Part shown: piece after piece, positions 52,740 to 63,600 of the stretch
Layout of the letters: the number at the start of each line of letters is the position of its first letter
How positions within the stretch are numbered: the stretch's first letter is position 1
Assembly (NCBI GenBank): GCA_029243025.1
Contig: JAQWSU010000017.1
Coordinates: 124,001-188,000 of the forward strand
Length of the DNA stretch: 64,000 bases
Origin: Pirellulaceae bacterium
GTDB lineage: Bacteria > Planctomycetota > Planctomycetia > Pirellulales > Pirellulaceae
Direction of reading: 5' to 3'
The notes under the pieces: generated by a model
Told to the model about the DNA's origin: nothing
The model's input: the letters and a program-made list of their open reading frames with translations, nothing else
The model's database searches: none
Program-made: the position numbers and the translations under genes

Positions 52740-55244
52740 TTAAAGAATGGCAAGCGGGTCGCGTCGTTCTTCCATTGTTCCGCGCGTCACACCAACTCGA
52801 TTGCAGGCCTTCAAGTCACGCCACACATTTTTAGCAGAGACCTGACCTGCTACCAGTTGCTGGTAGAGTCCAACAATTCGTTCAAGCTCATTGGCTGATT
52901 CATTACCGAGCAGTTCAACTCGGAAATTACGCAGCCCTCGCTGAAGCAATTCGGGCACAATTTCAGCAGAGCTTTGAGCTTGTGCGTTGAAAAGAGTGTT
53001 ACGGCATCCGACATCAGCCGTCAACAAATGCTCCATCCCTACGCGATCGCGCAAATGAACTTCGTGGTCATCACAGGGTCGACCACAATTTGTTTTGTTT
53101 GTGCCAGGCGAAAGAACTGCACAAAACACACAATGCTCCATATGAAACATGGGCATATGTTGGTGAATGACGACTTCCAACCAAGAGACCGGCACGGCAT
53201 CAATCAAATCAAACACTTGGTCCCGGCTGAGGTCGTAGGAGACGGTCACTCGCTCGGCGCCCGCTTGATGCACAACCTCCGCCGTCAGTTGATTGGCAAC
53301 ATTCAGCGAAAAGTCGGCAAAACAAGGCACGTTTGCCTTCGCAAAAAATGCCAACCCTGCCAGATTCCGCACCAGAATGCCATCCGCCTCTTGCCGCAAC
53401 ATTTTTCGAAACAGACCTGTTTCATTTGGTTTGTGAATTCGTGGTGTTGCCAACAGGAGCTGAACCGATTGTCCGCGCGTCAATCGAACCGCATCGGTAT
53501 ATTCGCGGATGTCCGCGAAATCGACAATCACACGATCAACATTGCATCTCACCAATTTTTCAAGGTGGGTCAATGACCGACAGAGAAACGACAACTGCAC
53601 ATTTTGGGGGACTCGCTCATCCTCAGCGAAACTTGCCCCCACCGACGAACTCACAGGCGACAGGATGGTACGTTTCGGCCGCTCCTTCAGGCTTTCATCC
53701 AGTTGGGCCACCATTTCATGCCGCAATTTCCCCAGCACACTCAAAGGAACCATCGGTTCCCCGTCGATCTCGGCGGAAAACGAGCGAAGCTGATAAACCG
53801 TATTTCCCAAGCGATCGATTTGTTTTTTCAGTGTGGTCTCGGTCGCTGGATGTTTGTGTGCCCGAGCAAGCTCTGCTTCACTCTCACATTGCACAAGCCG
53901 TCCAGTAGAGGTAGCTGCTGAGAGAAACAATTTTTCTCCTGGCCTAGCTCGAACTACGAGATCAAGGTCCACTTTTCTTTGCGGCCGCCCAGTAAAGGTA
54001 GTTTGCAGCCGTCGTGTCAATTTCGGATCGTCTGTCTTCCAAATTTTTTGACCCACATACAGACGTTTAACGTCAATCGCATGACGTCCGAGGGCGATTT
54101 CTACCGTGTCACCTCGCTCCGATCGCTGACAAACTTGCCGCTGCTTCCAGACATGAAACACCCGGCCACCTTGCTCCTGGCCAGCAGCTCGATCGCCATC
54201 AAAAACAACCCCATCGCCGGGCGATAATCCGCTCTGAAGTTCAAGCTCCACGCGATCTTTTCGGATTCCCTTCACTCTCCCAAGAATCACCCCGCGTTTG
54301 GTTGAACTCAGACCGGGAACGAGCATCTTGTGATCGCAACCCTGCAACCAGCCTGGCGAAAATCCACGTGAGAACGACAGTTCCATTTCTTCGATTTCGC
54401 GCCGGCTGAAACGCACCGCCTGATTCTTTAACGCAAGATCAATGGCGGTCCGATATCGCCGGGTCACATTGGCAACGTATTCTGGCGTTTTAAGACGCCC
54501 TTCGATTTTGAAAGAGCTTACCCCTGCTTCCATCAAATCCGGCACGAGCTCAAAAGCGGCAAGGTCTTGCGGACTCAACAGGTACCGAATATCTCCCAAG
54601 TCGACATCTTTCCCGTCGCACATCAACTCATACGGTAGCCGGCATGCCTGCGCACACTGCCCCCGATTCGCACTTCGACCTCCCAACGACTCGCTTGTCA
54701 AACACTGGCCAGAATAAGCCACACAAAGAGCACCGTGTACAAAGGCTTCCAACGGCATCCTGGTTGTTTTGGATATTTCACGAATTTCTTGAATGGACGA
54801 CTCACGTGGTAACACTACACGATCGATTCCCAAGGGCGCCATGACATCGATACATTCGCGGCTGGTCAGCGTCATTTGAGTCGATGCATGAATGGGCAAT
54901 TCTGGACACAATTCGCGAATCAGTCTCACGATCCCCAAATCTTGCACGAGCACCGCATCCACGCCGGCGGATACGACCCTTTGCACGACCTGTGAGAACC
55001 TTTCCAACTCACTCGGAAAGACCAACGTATTCAGCGTCACGTAAGCCAAAACACCTCGACCATGTAACAAGTCGATCATTTGATCGAGTGCATCGGACGA
55101 GAAATTGGTCGCCCGTGCGCGAGCATTAAAGCCATGGTCGAGCCCAAAGTAGACAGCGTCCGCCCCATTTTCCACCGCCGCTCGCGCACAGGTTAAATCT
55201 CCGGCGGGCGCTAGAAGTTCAATTTTGGCTTGCGCTGAAGACAT
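52740..55244 (-). CDS. Peptidase U32-family protein (RlhA/YdcP-like, long form)
   Basis: An 834-residue U32-family protein. The N-terminal TIM-barrel-like part is IELLAPAGDLTCARAAVENGADAVYFGLD, followed by LPIHASTQMTLTSRE and the cysteine-containing signature GRSANRGQCAQACRLPY, then SFKIEGRLKTPEYVANVTRRYR. The C-terminal half carries a further U32-like barrel copy and a cluster CVFCAVLSPGTNKTNCGRPC. E. coli RlhA, a member of this family, is needed for 5-hydroxycytidine at C2501 of 23S rRNA; others act in tRNA or ubiquinone hydroxylation. The conserved cysteines suggest an Fe-S cluster. ATG 55244 has no clear Shine-Dalgarno. Confidence 0.88.
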   Translation of the reverse strand: MSSAQAKIELLAPAGDLTCARAAVENGADAVYFGLDHGFNARARATNFSSDALDQMIDLLHGRGVLAYVTLNTLVFPSELERFSQVVQRVVSAGVDAVLVQDLGIVRLIRELCPELPIHASTQMTLTSRECIDVMAPLGIDRVVLPRESSIQEIREISKTTRMPLEAFVHGALCVAYSGQCLTSESLGGRSANRGQCAQACRLPYELMCDGKDVDLGDIRYLLSPQDLAAFELVPDLMEAGVSSFKIEGRLKTPEYVANVTRRYRTAIDLALKNQAVRFSRREIEEMELSFSRGFSPGWLQGCDHKMLVPGLSSTKRGVILGRVKGIRKDRVELELQSGLSPGDGVVFDGDRAAGQEQGGRVFHVWKQRQVCQRSERGDTVEIALGRHAIDVKRLYVGQKIWKTDDPKLTRRLQTTFTGRPQRKVDLDLVVRARPGEKLFLSAATSTGRLVQCESEAELARAHKHPATETTLKKQIDRLGNTVYQLRSFSAEIDGEPMVPLSVLGKLRHEMVAQLDESLKERPKRTILSPVSSSVGASFAEDERVPQNVQLSFLCRSLTHLEKLVRCNVDRVIVDFADIREYTDAVRLTRGQSVQLLLATPRIHKPNETGLFRKMLRQEADGILVRNLAGLAFFAKANVPCFADFSLNVANQLTAEVVHQAGAERVTVSYDLSRDQVFDLIDAVPVSWLEVVIHQHMPMFHMEHCVFCAVLSPGTNKTNCGRPCDDHEVHLRDRVGMEHLLTADVGCRNTLFNAQAQSSAEIVPELLQRGLRNFRVELLGNESANELERIVGLYQQLVAGQVSAKNVWRDLKACNRVGVTRGTMEERRDPLAIL

Positions 55245-55613
55245 TACAGTATTCGGTGTCGCTTCGAGGAAAAACGGATGGAACGATTGAGTGGTGCTGA
55301 GATCTTTTCTAACGGTCTCGCATGAAAATCGCTAGGGGGTTTTGTGCAGCAAGTATCGATTCCGATGTGAAATCGCATCAATGTGATAATTCGCATCGAT
55401 TGCTCGGATTGTGGTCGCCCACAGACCCCATCCATTCCACTCAATGAAGGAATTCCAGCCTTAACGATCATGACCTCGTTAATAAATGTTTTCAGCCCTG
55501 ACCGCTCAACTATTTTCACGCTGAAGATGTTTGCCCAGGAAGGCATTCCAACGTACGTTTTAAAGCGGACTGGAACCTTTCTCATCTCTCTCATCCCGTG
55601 AGCCAGTCACCTC
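55245..55613. other. Divergent spacer with direct repeats
   Basis: About 370 bases between the U32 gene and the CAP/FG-GAP gene. Two direct repeats TCGCATCAAT (55373) and TCGCATCGAT (55391), 18 bases apart, look like possible tandem regulator half-sites. A 72-codon frame at 55383-55601 has a GTG start and no ribosome binding site, so it is not called. Probable promoter region for both genes. Confidence 0.4.
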
Positions 55614-57557
55614 ATGATGCTTGACTCAACCTTTCTGCGACGACGATCCTTGCGAAACAATCGAGCCAATAGGGAACGTTGCCTACGAGTGGAATCACTC
55701 GAATCACGCGAAGTACTTTCGACCGTGACAATGACCGGGTACGAACAACTTCTCGTCGAATTGGTCAATCGGTCGCGTGCCACACCCTTGGCCGAAGTGG
55801 ATCGTTACAGTGGCATCTCCGACCTCAATCAAAACCTGCCAGCCAATACAATCTCGGCAGCCGCCAAACAACCGTTGGCTCCCCACCAAGCTCTGATAGC
55901 GGCTTCTGGCGCCCATTCCCAGGACATGCTTGACCGTGACTATTTTGGTCATACCAACTTGGAAGGCCTGACTCCCTCGGATCGCGCCTTGGCCGCCGGA
56001 TATCCGGTAGGAGCAGGTGAAAATCTTGCCTGGGGCGGTTCCACTGCGATCTTGGACCCGATCGATCAGGTTTATGCGAGACATGAATCTCTATTTCTCA
56101 GTGAAGGCCATCGAGAAAACATGCTGAACAGTAACTATCGTGAATTGGGGGTAGGCATTCGCTATGGGCAGTTCACAACAAGCCGTGACTGGAACGCAAG
56201 CATGGTCACGGAAATGTTCTCCAACCGAGGTGGCAACCTATTTCTAACCGGCGTCGCGTTTACCGATCAGGTCACAGATGATGACTTTTACACCGTCGGA
56301 GAAGGTGTTGGTAATGTGTTGATCACTGCCATCGAGTCGGACACGGGCACAACCTACTCGGAGCTGTCAGGCTCGTCGGGTGGCTATTCCCTGCAACTCC
56401 CTTCCGGTCGTTACACGGTCGTGGCCACGGGAGGTGGCATCGCGGGTGAAGTCCGCACGGCAGAAGTTATCATCGGAAGTGAAAACGTCAAGTTGGACGT
56501 TATCACCACAGAGGGTACTCAACCGAATGAAGCCAATGAAGCCAATAATGCCGCGATTGTGGGACTCGTAGACGGCGTTTGGTGGCGTGCCAATTCTACA
56601 GACAGCCAAATCACCTTCAACGAAATCACGAGTTGGCCTGAATCAGACAGTTGGCAATTCATTCAATTGGCGGACGTCGATGGCGATGGGCTCAGTGAAA
56701 TCGTCGGACGCCGAGACAATGGAGAATGGTGGGTCACACGCAAGACCGGAGAAAACGCATACACAAGTGAGTATTGGGCCAGTTGGTCAACGGCAGTGGA
56801 ATGGCATGACGTGCAGGTCGGAGATGTTAACGGAGACGGCCAAGACGATGTATTGGGACGCACGACAAGCGGTTCCTGGTGGGTATCCGTCTCGACAGGC
56901 ACCAGTTTCACCAACCAACGATGGGGTAGCTGGTCGCGACTAAAAACCTGGCACGACGTAACTGTCGGAGATTTCAACGGTGATGGTAATGATGACATTG
57001 CCGGCCGTCTAGACAACGGCTCATGGTGGGTGGCTTCTTCCACCGGGGCAGCATTTGAAAACAGTAAGTGGGGCCGATGGTCACCAAACGTCACTTGGGA
57101 AGACGTTCAAGTTGGCGACTTCAACCAGGATGGACGCGATGATTTAGTCGGCCGTGCCCGAGGAAATTGGTGGGTTGCGGAATCATCTGGCACCCGATTC
57201 ACCAATCACGCCTGGGGCTCCTGGTCAACCAAGGTGGTGTGGAAAGATGTTCGCATCGGAGATTTTGATAACGACGGACGAGATGACATCGCCGGACGGG
57301 CCAACGGTTCATGGTGGATCGCTCGATCAACCGGCACCGAGTTCCAAAACGAATTTTGGGGCAAGTGGAGCCCGGCTATGGAATGGCAGGACATTCGGAT
57401 CGCCGACTTCAATCGCGACGGTCGGGATGACATCATCGCGCGAACATCAGGGGAATGGTGGATCGCCGAATCAAGCGGTGAAGATTTCAGCACGCGAGTT
57501 TTGGGCAATTGGCCAACTGCGGCATTTGATGCAGTGCTTGCCGGCCTCGTGGGCTAA
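55614..57557 (+). CDS. CAP-domain surface protein with W-rich FG-GAP repeats
   Basis: A 647-residue protein. The start ESLESREVLS is the planctomycete 'LE-R-VL' N-terminal motif. A CAP/SCP domain follows (residues about 42-210): ALIAASGAHSQDMLDRDYFGHTN, GENLAWGGS and GHRENMLNSNYRELGVGI, with the His/Glu set found in bacterial CAP proteins. After a carboxypeptidase-like beta segment (YSELSGSSGGYSLQLPSGRY), the C-terminal half has six near-identical FG-GAP-like units (about 45 residues each) with W-W, W-G-S-W-S and GDFNGDGNDDIAGR. Probably surface-associated, binding Ca2+. Its stop TAA overlaps the TAG of a 34-aa gene on the other strand. Confidence 0.9.
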   Translation: MMLDSTFLRRRSLRNNRANRERCLRVESLESREVLSTVTMTGYEQLLVELVNRSRATPLAEVDRYSGISDLNQNLPANTISAAAKQPLAPHQALIAASGAHSQDMLDRDYFGHTNLEGLTPSDRALAAGYPVGAGENLAWGGSTAILDPIDQVYARHESLFLSEGHRENMLNSNYRELGVGIRYGQFTTSRDWNASMVTEMFSNRGGNLFLTGVAFTDQVTDDDFYTVGEGVGNVLITAIESDTGTTYSELSGSSGGYSLQLPSGRYTVVATGGGIAGEVRTAEVIIGSENVKLDVITTEGTQPNEANEANNAAIVGLVDGVWWRANSTDSQITFNEITSWPESDSWQFIQLADVDGDGLSEIVGRRDNGEWWVTRKTGENAYTSEYWASWSTAVEWHDVQVGDVNGDGQDDVLGRTTSGSWWVSVSTGTSFTNQRWGSWSRLKTWHDVTVGDFNGDGNDDIAGRLDNGSWWVASSTGAAFENSKWGRWSPNVTWEDVQVGDFNQDGRDDLVGRARGNWWVAESSGTRFTNHAWGSWSTKVVWKDVRIGDFDNDGRDDIAGRANGSWWIARSTGTEFQNEFWGKWSPAMEWQDIRIADFNRDGRDDIIARTSGEWWIAESSGEDFSTRVLGNWPTAAFDAVLAGLVG

Positions 57558-57658
57558 CAAGAGGGGATGAGCAATAAAATCCCGACGACGCCAAACAGAA
57601 GGATAAACCAAACCCAAAACGGTGGCGATTCTCCGTCGTTATAACCGGGTTCGGGCAT
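57554..57658 (-). CDS. 34-aa single-span membrane miniprotein
   Basis: ATG 57658 is followed by 34 codons: a polar start MPEPGYNDGESPP, then a hydrophobic helix FWVWFILLFGVVGILLLIP and a final SC. GAGAAAGG lies just upstream, with a five-base spacer. It is 22 bases after the stop of the 2104-aa surface protein on the same strand, so it may be the last gene of that transcript. TAG shares the CTAA sequence with the TAA of the convergent CAP gene. No family recognised; the ribosome binding site, helix and tight context make it a plausible real gene. Confidence 0.6.
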   Translation of the reverse strand: MPEPGYNDGESPPFWVWFILLFGVVGILLLIPSC

Positions 57659-57680
57659 CGAAACCTTTCTCGTCGCCGCA

Positions 57681-60600
57681 CTAGAATTCGATATCTAGTA
57701 ATTCTTGATCGCTGTCCAGAGTCGCTAATTTAAAATCCTCTTGGAAATCACCAAAAATCATATCGCGGGCCCTTTCTTCGGAAAGAGGACGGGCCCGACG
57801 AAGTTCTGGCAGCACATTTCGACTGTCCTGTTGAGTTTCCACCTCGGTAACATCACCACGAGACGGTTGACTAAGAATTGCAGCTGCTAACTGAGAATCG
57901 AGAGGTGTTGCCGCGCTGACATATTCCCCCTGCTGGAACGCAAACACGAAATCTTGGGTGTCGAAATCTCCGTCAGCATTCCAGTCTCCTTCCGCCCAAG
58001 ACGAGTTGCCTGCAACACCGTCCTCGTATTTCCCCGCCTGAAAGACCAAGACAAAGTCACTTGAGTCAAAGCGACGATCCAGATTGGAATCACCCATCGG
58101 CGATCCCATGCTACCCGTCACGAAATCGATCAAGTCATCAGAATCGAGGATTCCATTCTGGTCGCGATCATAGGCAAGATCTTGGGCTCGGATACGATCG
58201 CTCATAAAGTCGATATCAGCCACATCCACGTTACCGTCTCGATTTAAGTCAGCCGGATTGGGGCCAAAACTTGCCGTTCCGGGTGTGGGAACAGCGGCCA
58301 ACCAACTGCTGACAAGATCACCGTAACTATCGGCAGCCAATCGGTTAAGTGAATCGCCCGCACCATCAGCGGATCCAGGCCACGGTTGATCATCCTCATA
58401 CCTCACACGATCTACCAGAATGAATTCTGAATCATCACCGGCTACCGTCCGTTGCAATTCGAGATTTTCTCCACCGTTGTCGAGTACACCACTAAAGGGG
58501 CCGATTAATTCAACATCCGCAGCGATTGCGTAATGGGTGCGGAAGGCAGTCGTCGCTGCGACGTCCGCCGGATCAAAAGACACCGCTACGAGACCTCGGT
58601 TTGGCCCCACAGTTGTGCCCTCGGGGAAGGAAAAGTCAACGGCCTTGCCCAAACGCCAACCTGTCACATCAAGCGGGCTGGCGGTTGGATTCCAGACTTC
58701 CACATACTCATAGGCATCCGAAGTCGTTTCATCCGCTGGCGTGGTCGGGTTGTAGTTCACTTCGCTGATAATCGGACCATTCAATAAGGGTCCTGAGTTG
58801 GGTGCGCCAAACGTCGTCGTCTGTTGCGGGAAGAGGCCGCCCTCTCCGTTCGGCCAACGACCTAAAGAAACACCCGTCTCGGTGGCGAGGAAACTAGCAG
58901 AATCGGCAAACCGCAGCGAATCGTCAGCCGTCGCTGCCACAAGCCAGATATCATCGTTAGCCTGTCCCTTAAAACCAAATCCAAGTTGACTTTCATCCAA
59001 CACCAAAGAATCACCAGGATTCAGAGGCGTTAAACCCTCGGCCAATTGAAACCTCGTCAGGTTGTTCGCCGTGTCACTTACGTACCATTGGCTCACATCG
59101 ACCGCCGCACCAGAAACGTTCAACAATTCAACTTGGTCGATTTGAGGTGCGTCTGTATTCGTCAAGATCTCATTGATCACAACGTCCTCCGCAAAACCTT
59201 GATCGGCCGCACCGGGCGTACCCCCAACCAAATCACTGGCCACCCAGTTACCGCCTTGCGATCCATCGGCTTGGGAATCGCTCAAGACAAGCGTCGATCC
59301 GATCCCATCAGCCCGTTCAGGCCAAGCCCCTTCGTCATCGTAGCGGAACTGTCGAATCACTTCGCCATCAGCCGAAAAGAGACTCAGCATTTCTCCTCCA
59401 TCACCCAGCCGGCCACCGCCCCAAACACCTTGGGGCCCGTTTAAGCCGTCGTTCCCAGCGGCCAACCTCACATTCGGTCCATAACGTGTTGCGAAGGCAT
59501 CCTGATTTCGCACGACAACTCGGTATTCTCCTGGGGCCAAGGTCTGGGCAGCGAAGTCAAACCGAACGCCTTCGGATTCTCCGTCCACCGAAATTTGACG
59601 CAGTTGGACTCCTGCCAGGCTGACCGGCACGTCGCCAATATTTTGCAGCTCGATGAATTCGAACGCATTTCCATTCAGATCAGGCTCGCCCAGTGAAGGC
59701 ATGCCGTCATGCGGATTATAATTCAATTCACTAATTGCCAGATTCTCTGCAGATGCGGCAATTTCAAATGCAAAGGTGGCATCGGTCAAGGCCGACCATT
59801 CAGTGCCATTTTTGATCCTCGCGCGTAGTTGGCCAGAACCGGCAACCGGCAACGCTCCGCCCGCATAAACCACCGCAGTCGCCGAAATCTCACCACCTTC
59901 CAAGCGTGGATCGGAGCCGTCCAGGGTATACAGAAGTTGGCCCGCATCATTGGCGTTAGGATTATCAAAAGAAATGACCGCCGCCGAATCAGCGAACCCC
60001 CCGTGCTGTCGATTCCCATCGACCAAAAATTCAGGCGCATCCGTATCGGGATATAAGTTTGCTCGCCGGAAATTGCTGATCGCTTTGTCAGTTCGAACAG
60101 GGAAGTAATCGTCGATTAGCCGGTTTTGTTCTTTAATCCAATGCTCATCACGAGTCTGTGGTGAGCGTTGCTTTGTGTCTCCCCAGCGGGCCGATTCTGC
60201 CACGATCGCCAGATCGAGTTCACCCGCACGGTTCATCCAACGAGCCGCTGCATTTTCTGGCGTCAACACTCCATCGTTGTAAAGCATTCGATGAACGTGA
60301 TCGGCAAAGCGTACGCGATACTCCTCGATATCATCGAGTCTTCCCCGAAAACCCAGCAAATCACTGACAGGAGATGTCCCACGCGTTGATGTGCTCTCGA
60401 GAATACGCTCAACATCCCACATGTAGAACCGCCATAAGCCCTCTCCTGTTCCACCTCCGGCCATCCTCCAGTTCCCGTTAGTCTTAAGGTCCTGGTTTCC
60501 GCCATATAGCTGGACGATGTTGAACATGATGTGGTTGTCAACATCCAACACCTCCTGAATCTGCCCCCAATTCTTCGACCGCACGATGTCGCCAAGTCGA

Positions 60601-63600
60601 TCATATGAATCATCATTTCCATCAACAAATGCCCCACCGTTCAACGCATCATATTCGTGGGCTTCTCCGCCAAAATAGGCCGCCACATGACTTGCGTCTT
60701 GCCGTTCATGCATCTCATAAACGCCCCAGTACAGTCCATTCAGATAGAGATGAACGTAATCACCATACCCGGCCGACAGATCACCAGCGGCCAACATCGT
60801 ATCTCGGGCCCACGCTTCTCGCATCATGGAGCCACGATTTCGCTGTCCTTGATCCCAATGAATCCATGAATTGTTATAGCGAGCTCGCAAATGAATCGCG
60901 TTAAAGGTATCGACCGGGGAATCCTCGAAGAGCGGATACTCCAGGCTGCCCGCACCATATTGTTCACGAAAACGCAAACTCATCGAATGCTTGACATGCT
61001 CTGTATTCCGACTGGCACCTCCTTGCATCCTCGCTCCCGCATCAATCTGAAAACCGATTTCTCCATCTGGATAAATCAACTCAGCGGACGCAGCCGCTTC
61101 ATTGGTACCGCCCGGGTTTGAATAGAGACCCTTTGCTCCGAAAACATCCTCCTGGTCCAACGTCAGAGAGAGCGTCGGCAAATCAACGAGTGCATCGCGC
61201 ATTCGACCGGAATAGGTCGCACTCTGCGTGATATCGGCATCCATTTCATAATTCGAACGGAAACTACGCCAGCGCTCTGGAAATTCTACTTCACTACCTG
61301 TCGGACCCGTTTTTGGTGTTGCGGATTGATCAATGACCTGATCAACAAATACATAGGTCTGCGTATCAACATTCGAACCCAGGTAATCGCCATAGAAGGC
61401 CGCAGCTCTCAAGGTCGTTGTGCGGTCAATCGAAATCGGTCCGGCATAGACATTACCGTGATCCGCAGTCGGAGCGCTACCATCAAATGTATAGCGAATC
61501 TCCGCGGCAGCAGTTGAACTGACAATCTCAACTTCGAACTGTTGATCATAAAGCCCTCGATCAACACTAAACTTCGTATCTGCGACTAAGCCAGGATAGG
61601 CAGTGCCGTTGTCAGCACCGGGTGTTGCTGACGTCAGATATCCAATCGAACCGCCCGAGGCAATACCGTAGGAGACTCCTGGCCGCTGCTCAGGATACTC
61701 ATCACCAAATTCACTCAGCACGGATCCCGCTGGACCAGCCAAGGCAAGATACTCACCGTCCAAAGTGAGCCCAAAGTTCGTATGCAGCCGGCCCGTTTCA
61801 TCCAAATTCGGATCGGCCATGTTCAATTGAGTCGCATAAACGACCAAATAGCCCGACCCATCGATCTGAGTTCCATCCGGAAAAGCCCACTTCGTTTTGT
61901 TGTCCTCATCGTCTGTCAGGTGGAATCCAGAAATATCCACTTTCGAACTAGAAAGATTCTTGATTTCAATCCAGTCAGGTGTAGTACGATCCCCTCGATA
62001 TCTCCCCCCTGCATCCTCTCGTAATCGAGTTTCAATCTCACCCACATTCGCCGTCATAAATTCAGTAATTTGAAGCGGAGAAGCCCCTACAAACAGTGAG
62101 ACTTCTGCTTGTTCAGAGTTCGAATTACCATCTGACACCCGATAGATAAAGCTATCGGTCCCAACGAAATCTTCGGCCGAGTTATAGGTAAACGTACCGT
62201 CGACCTTGAGATCTAATGTTCCATTTGCAGGCGGTTGCACCAACTCGACGGTCAAACCGCTGCTGTCAACGTCCGAATCATTGGCCAACACGCCGTTGGA
62301 AAGTGTCGTGACAACTCCTTGGCCAGGGGCGGCAAAATAGCCATCGTCCGAGGCTATCGGTGCATCATCGACCGCCTCGATGGTCAGATTAACCGTAATC
62401 ACTTCGGAGGTATCAATTCCATCGCTTAAACGATAGGTAAAACTATCCGACCCGTAATAATTGAGATCCGACGCATAGTGAATTGCACCATCCGCTTCAA
62501 AGGTCAGGTCACCACGCTCTGGATCGCTCAAAAGTTCAGCAGTAATCGCATCTCCATCAGCATCCTGATCATTGCTCAACAGGCCATTTGCTGCCGTCAA
62601 CGCAAATGGAATGTCCTCAACAACGCTTAACTGATCATCAGTGCCGGATGGAGGTGTATTAACCAGAATGCTGACAGCCTGCGCGACCGACAACCCTGTC
62701 CCATCATCAATCTGGTAGGAAAACTCAGCGAGGCCAGCGAGGCCCTGAGGGTCGTAAACAAATGCACCGTCAGGCTCAAGCGTCAAACTTCCAAAGTTCA
62801 CATCGTTTGTGACAACTGCCTTTAAACTGGCACCGTCTGGGTTTTCGTCATTCGCCAAAACACCGACGATTGCCGGAATCTGCAAAACTTCACCCGGCTC
62901 GGTCTCGAACTGATCGGCACGGGGAATCGCTGGGTCATAGCTCGGAGCTATTTCGAGCGTCACCGTGACCACGTTGGAATCCCGAAAATCATTTGCAGCG
63001 TAGGTAAACGAATCGATACCAAAATAGTTCATCTCAGGGACGTAAAGAAACGTTCCAGTTTCTGTCAAAGAAACTCTTCCATGGCTGGAATCGCTCACAA
63101 GCACTGCAGACAACGGATCACCATCGGCATCGACATCATTCGCCAAAATCGATTGGGGAGAAAAGAACACGCCGTCTTCAACAAGCTGAAAGGTGTCAGG
63201 AGCCGCAACCGGCGCTTCATTGTCATAATAAGAAGAAAGGTCCGTATGCAATTGGCTAACTTCACCGCTGTTCAGCACACCGTTGTACACACGCACTTCG
63301 GCAATATCACCGGTGAATCCATTGCTACTAGTTTCCAACCCACCCATCACAAAGTCAATTATTTGAGAGCGATCTTGAGAACTCGCATCAGAGCGTGATC
63401 CCTGATTCACACCGTCGACGTATATCGTCAAATCGGAACCCTGGCGAACCAGCGTCGCGGTGTGCATCGCACCGTCATTCAAACCCGACTGGGCGGAATA
63501 GACACTCTTTGGCGGAGAAACGAAACTCTCCCCCATACCGCCGGCAACCTTTCCTGCCGAAGTGATTGACAAACCCCAATCGGTAGTGAAGCCTAATTGA

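Noticed and set aside
55383-55601. 72-codon plus-strand frame upstream of the CAP gene
   Set aside because: GTG start with no ribosome binding site, no signal or domain, sits in a divergent promoter region and overlaps another equally long minus-strand frame.
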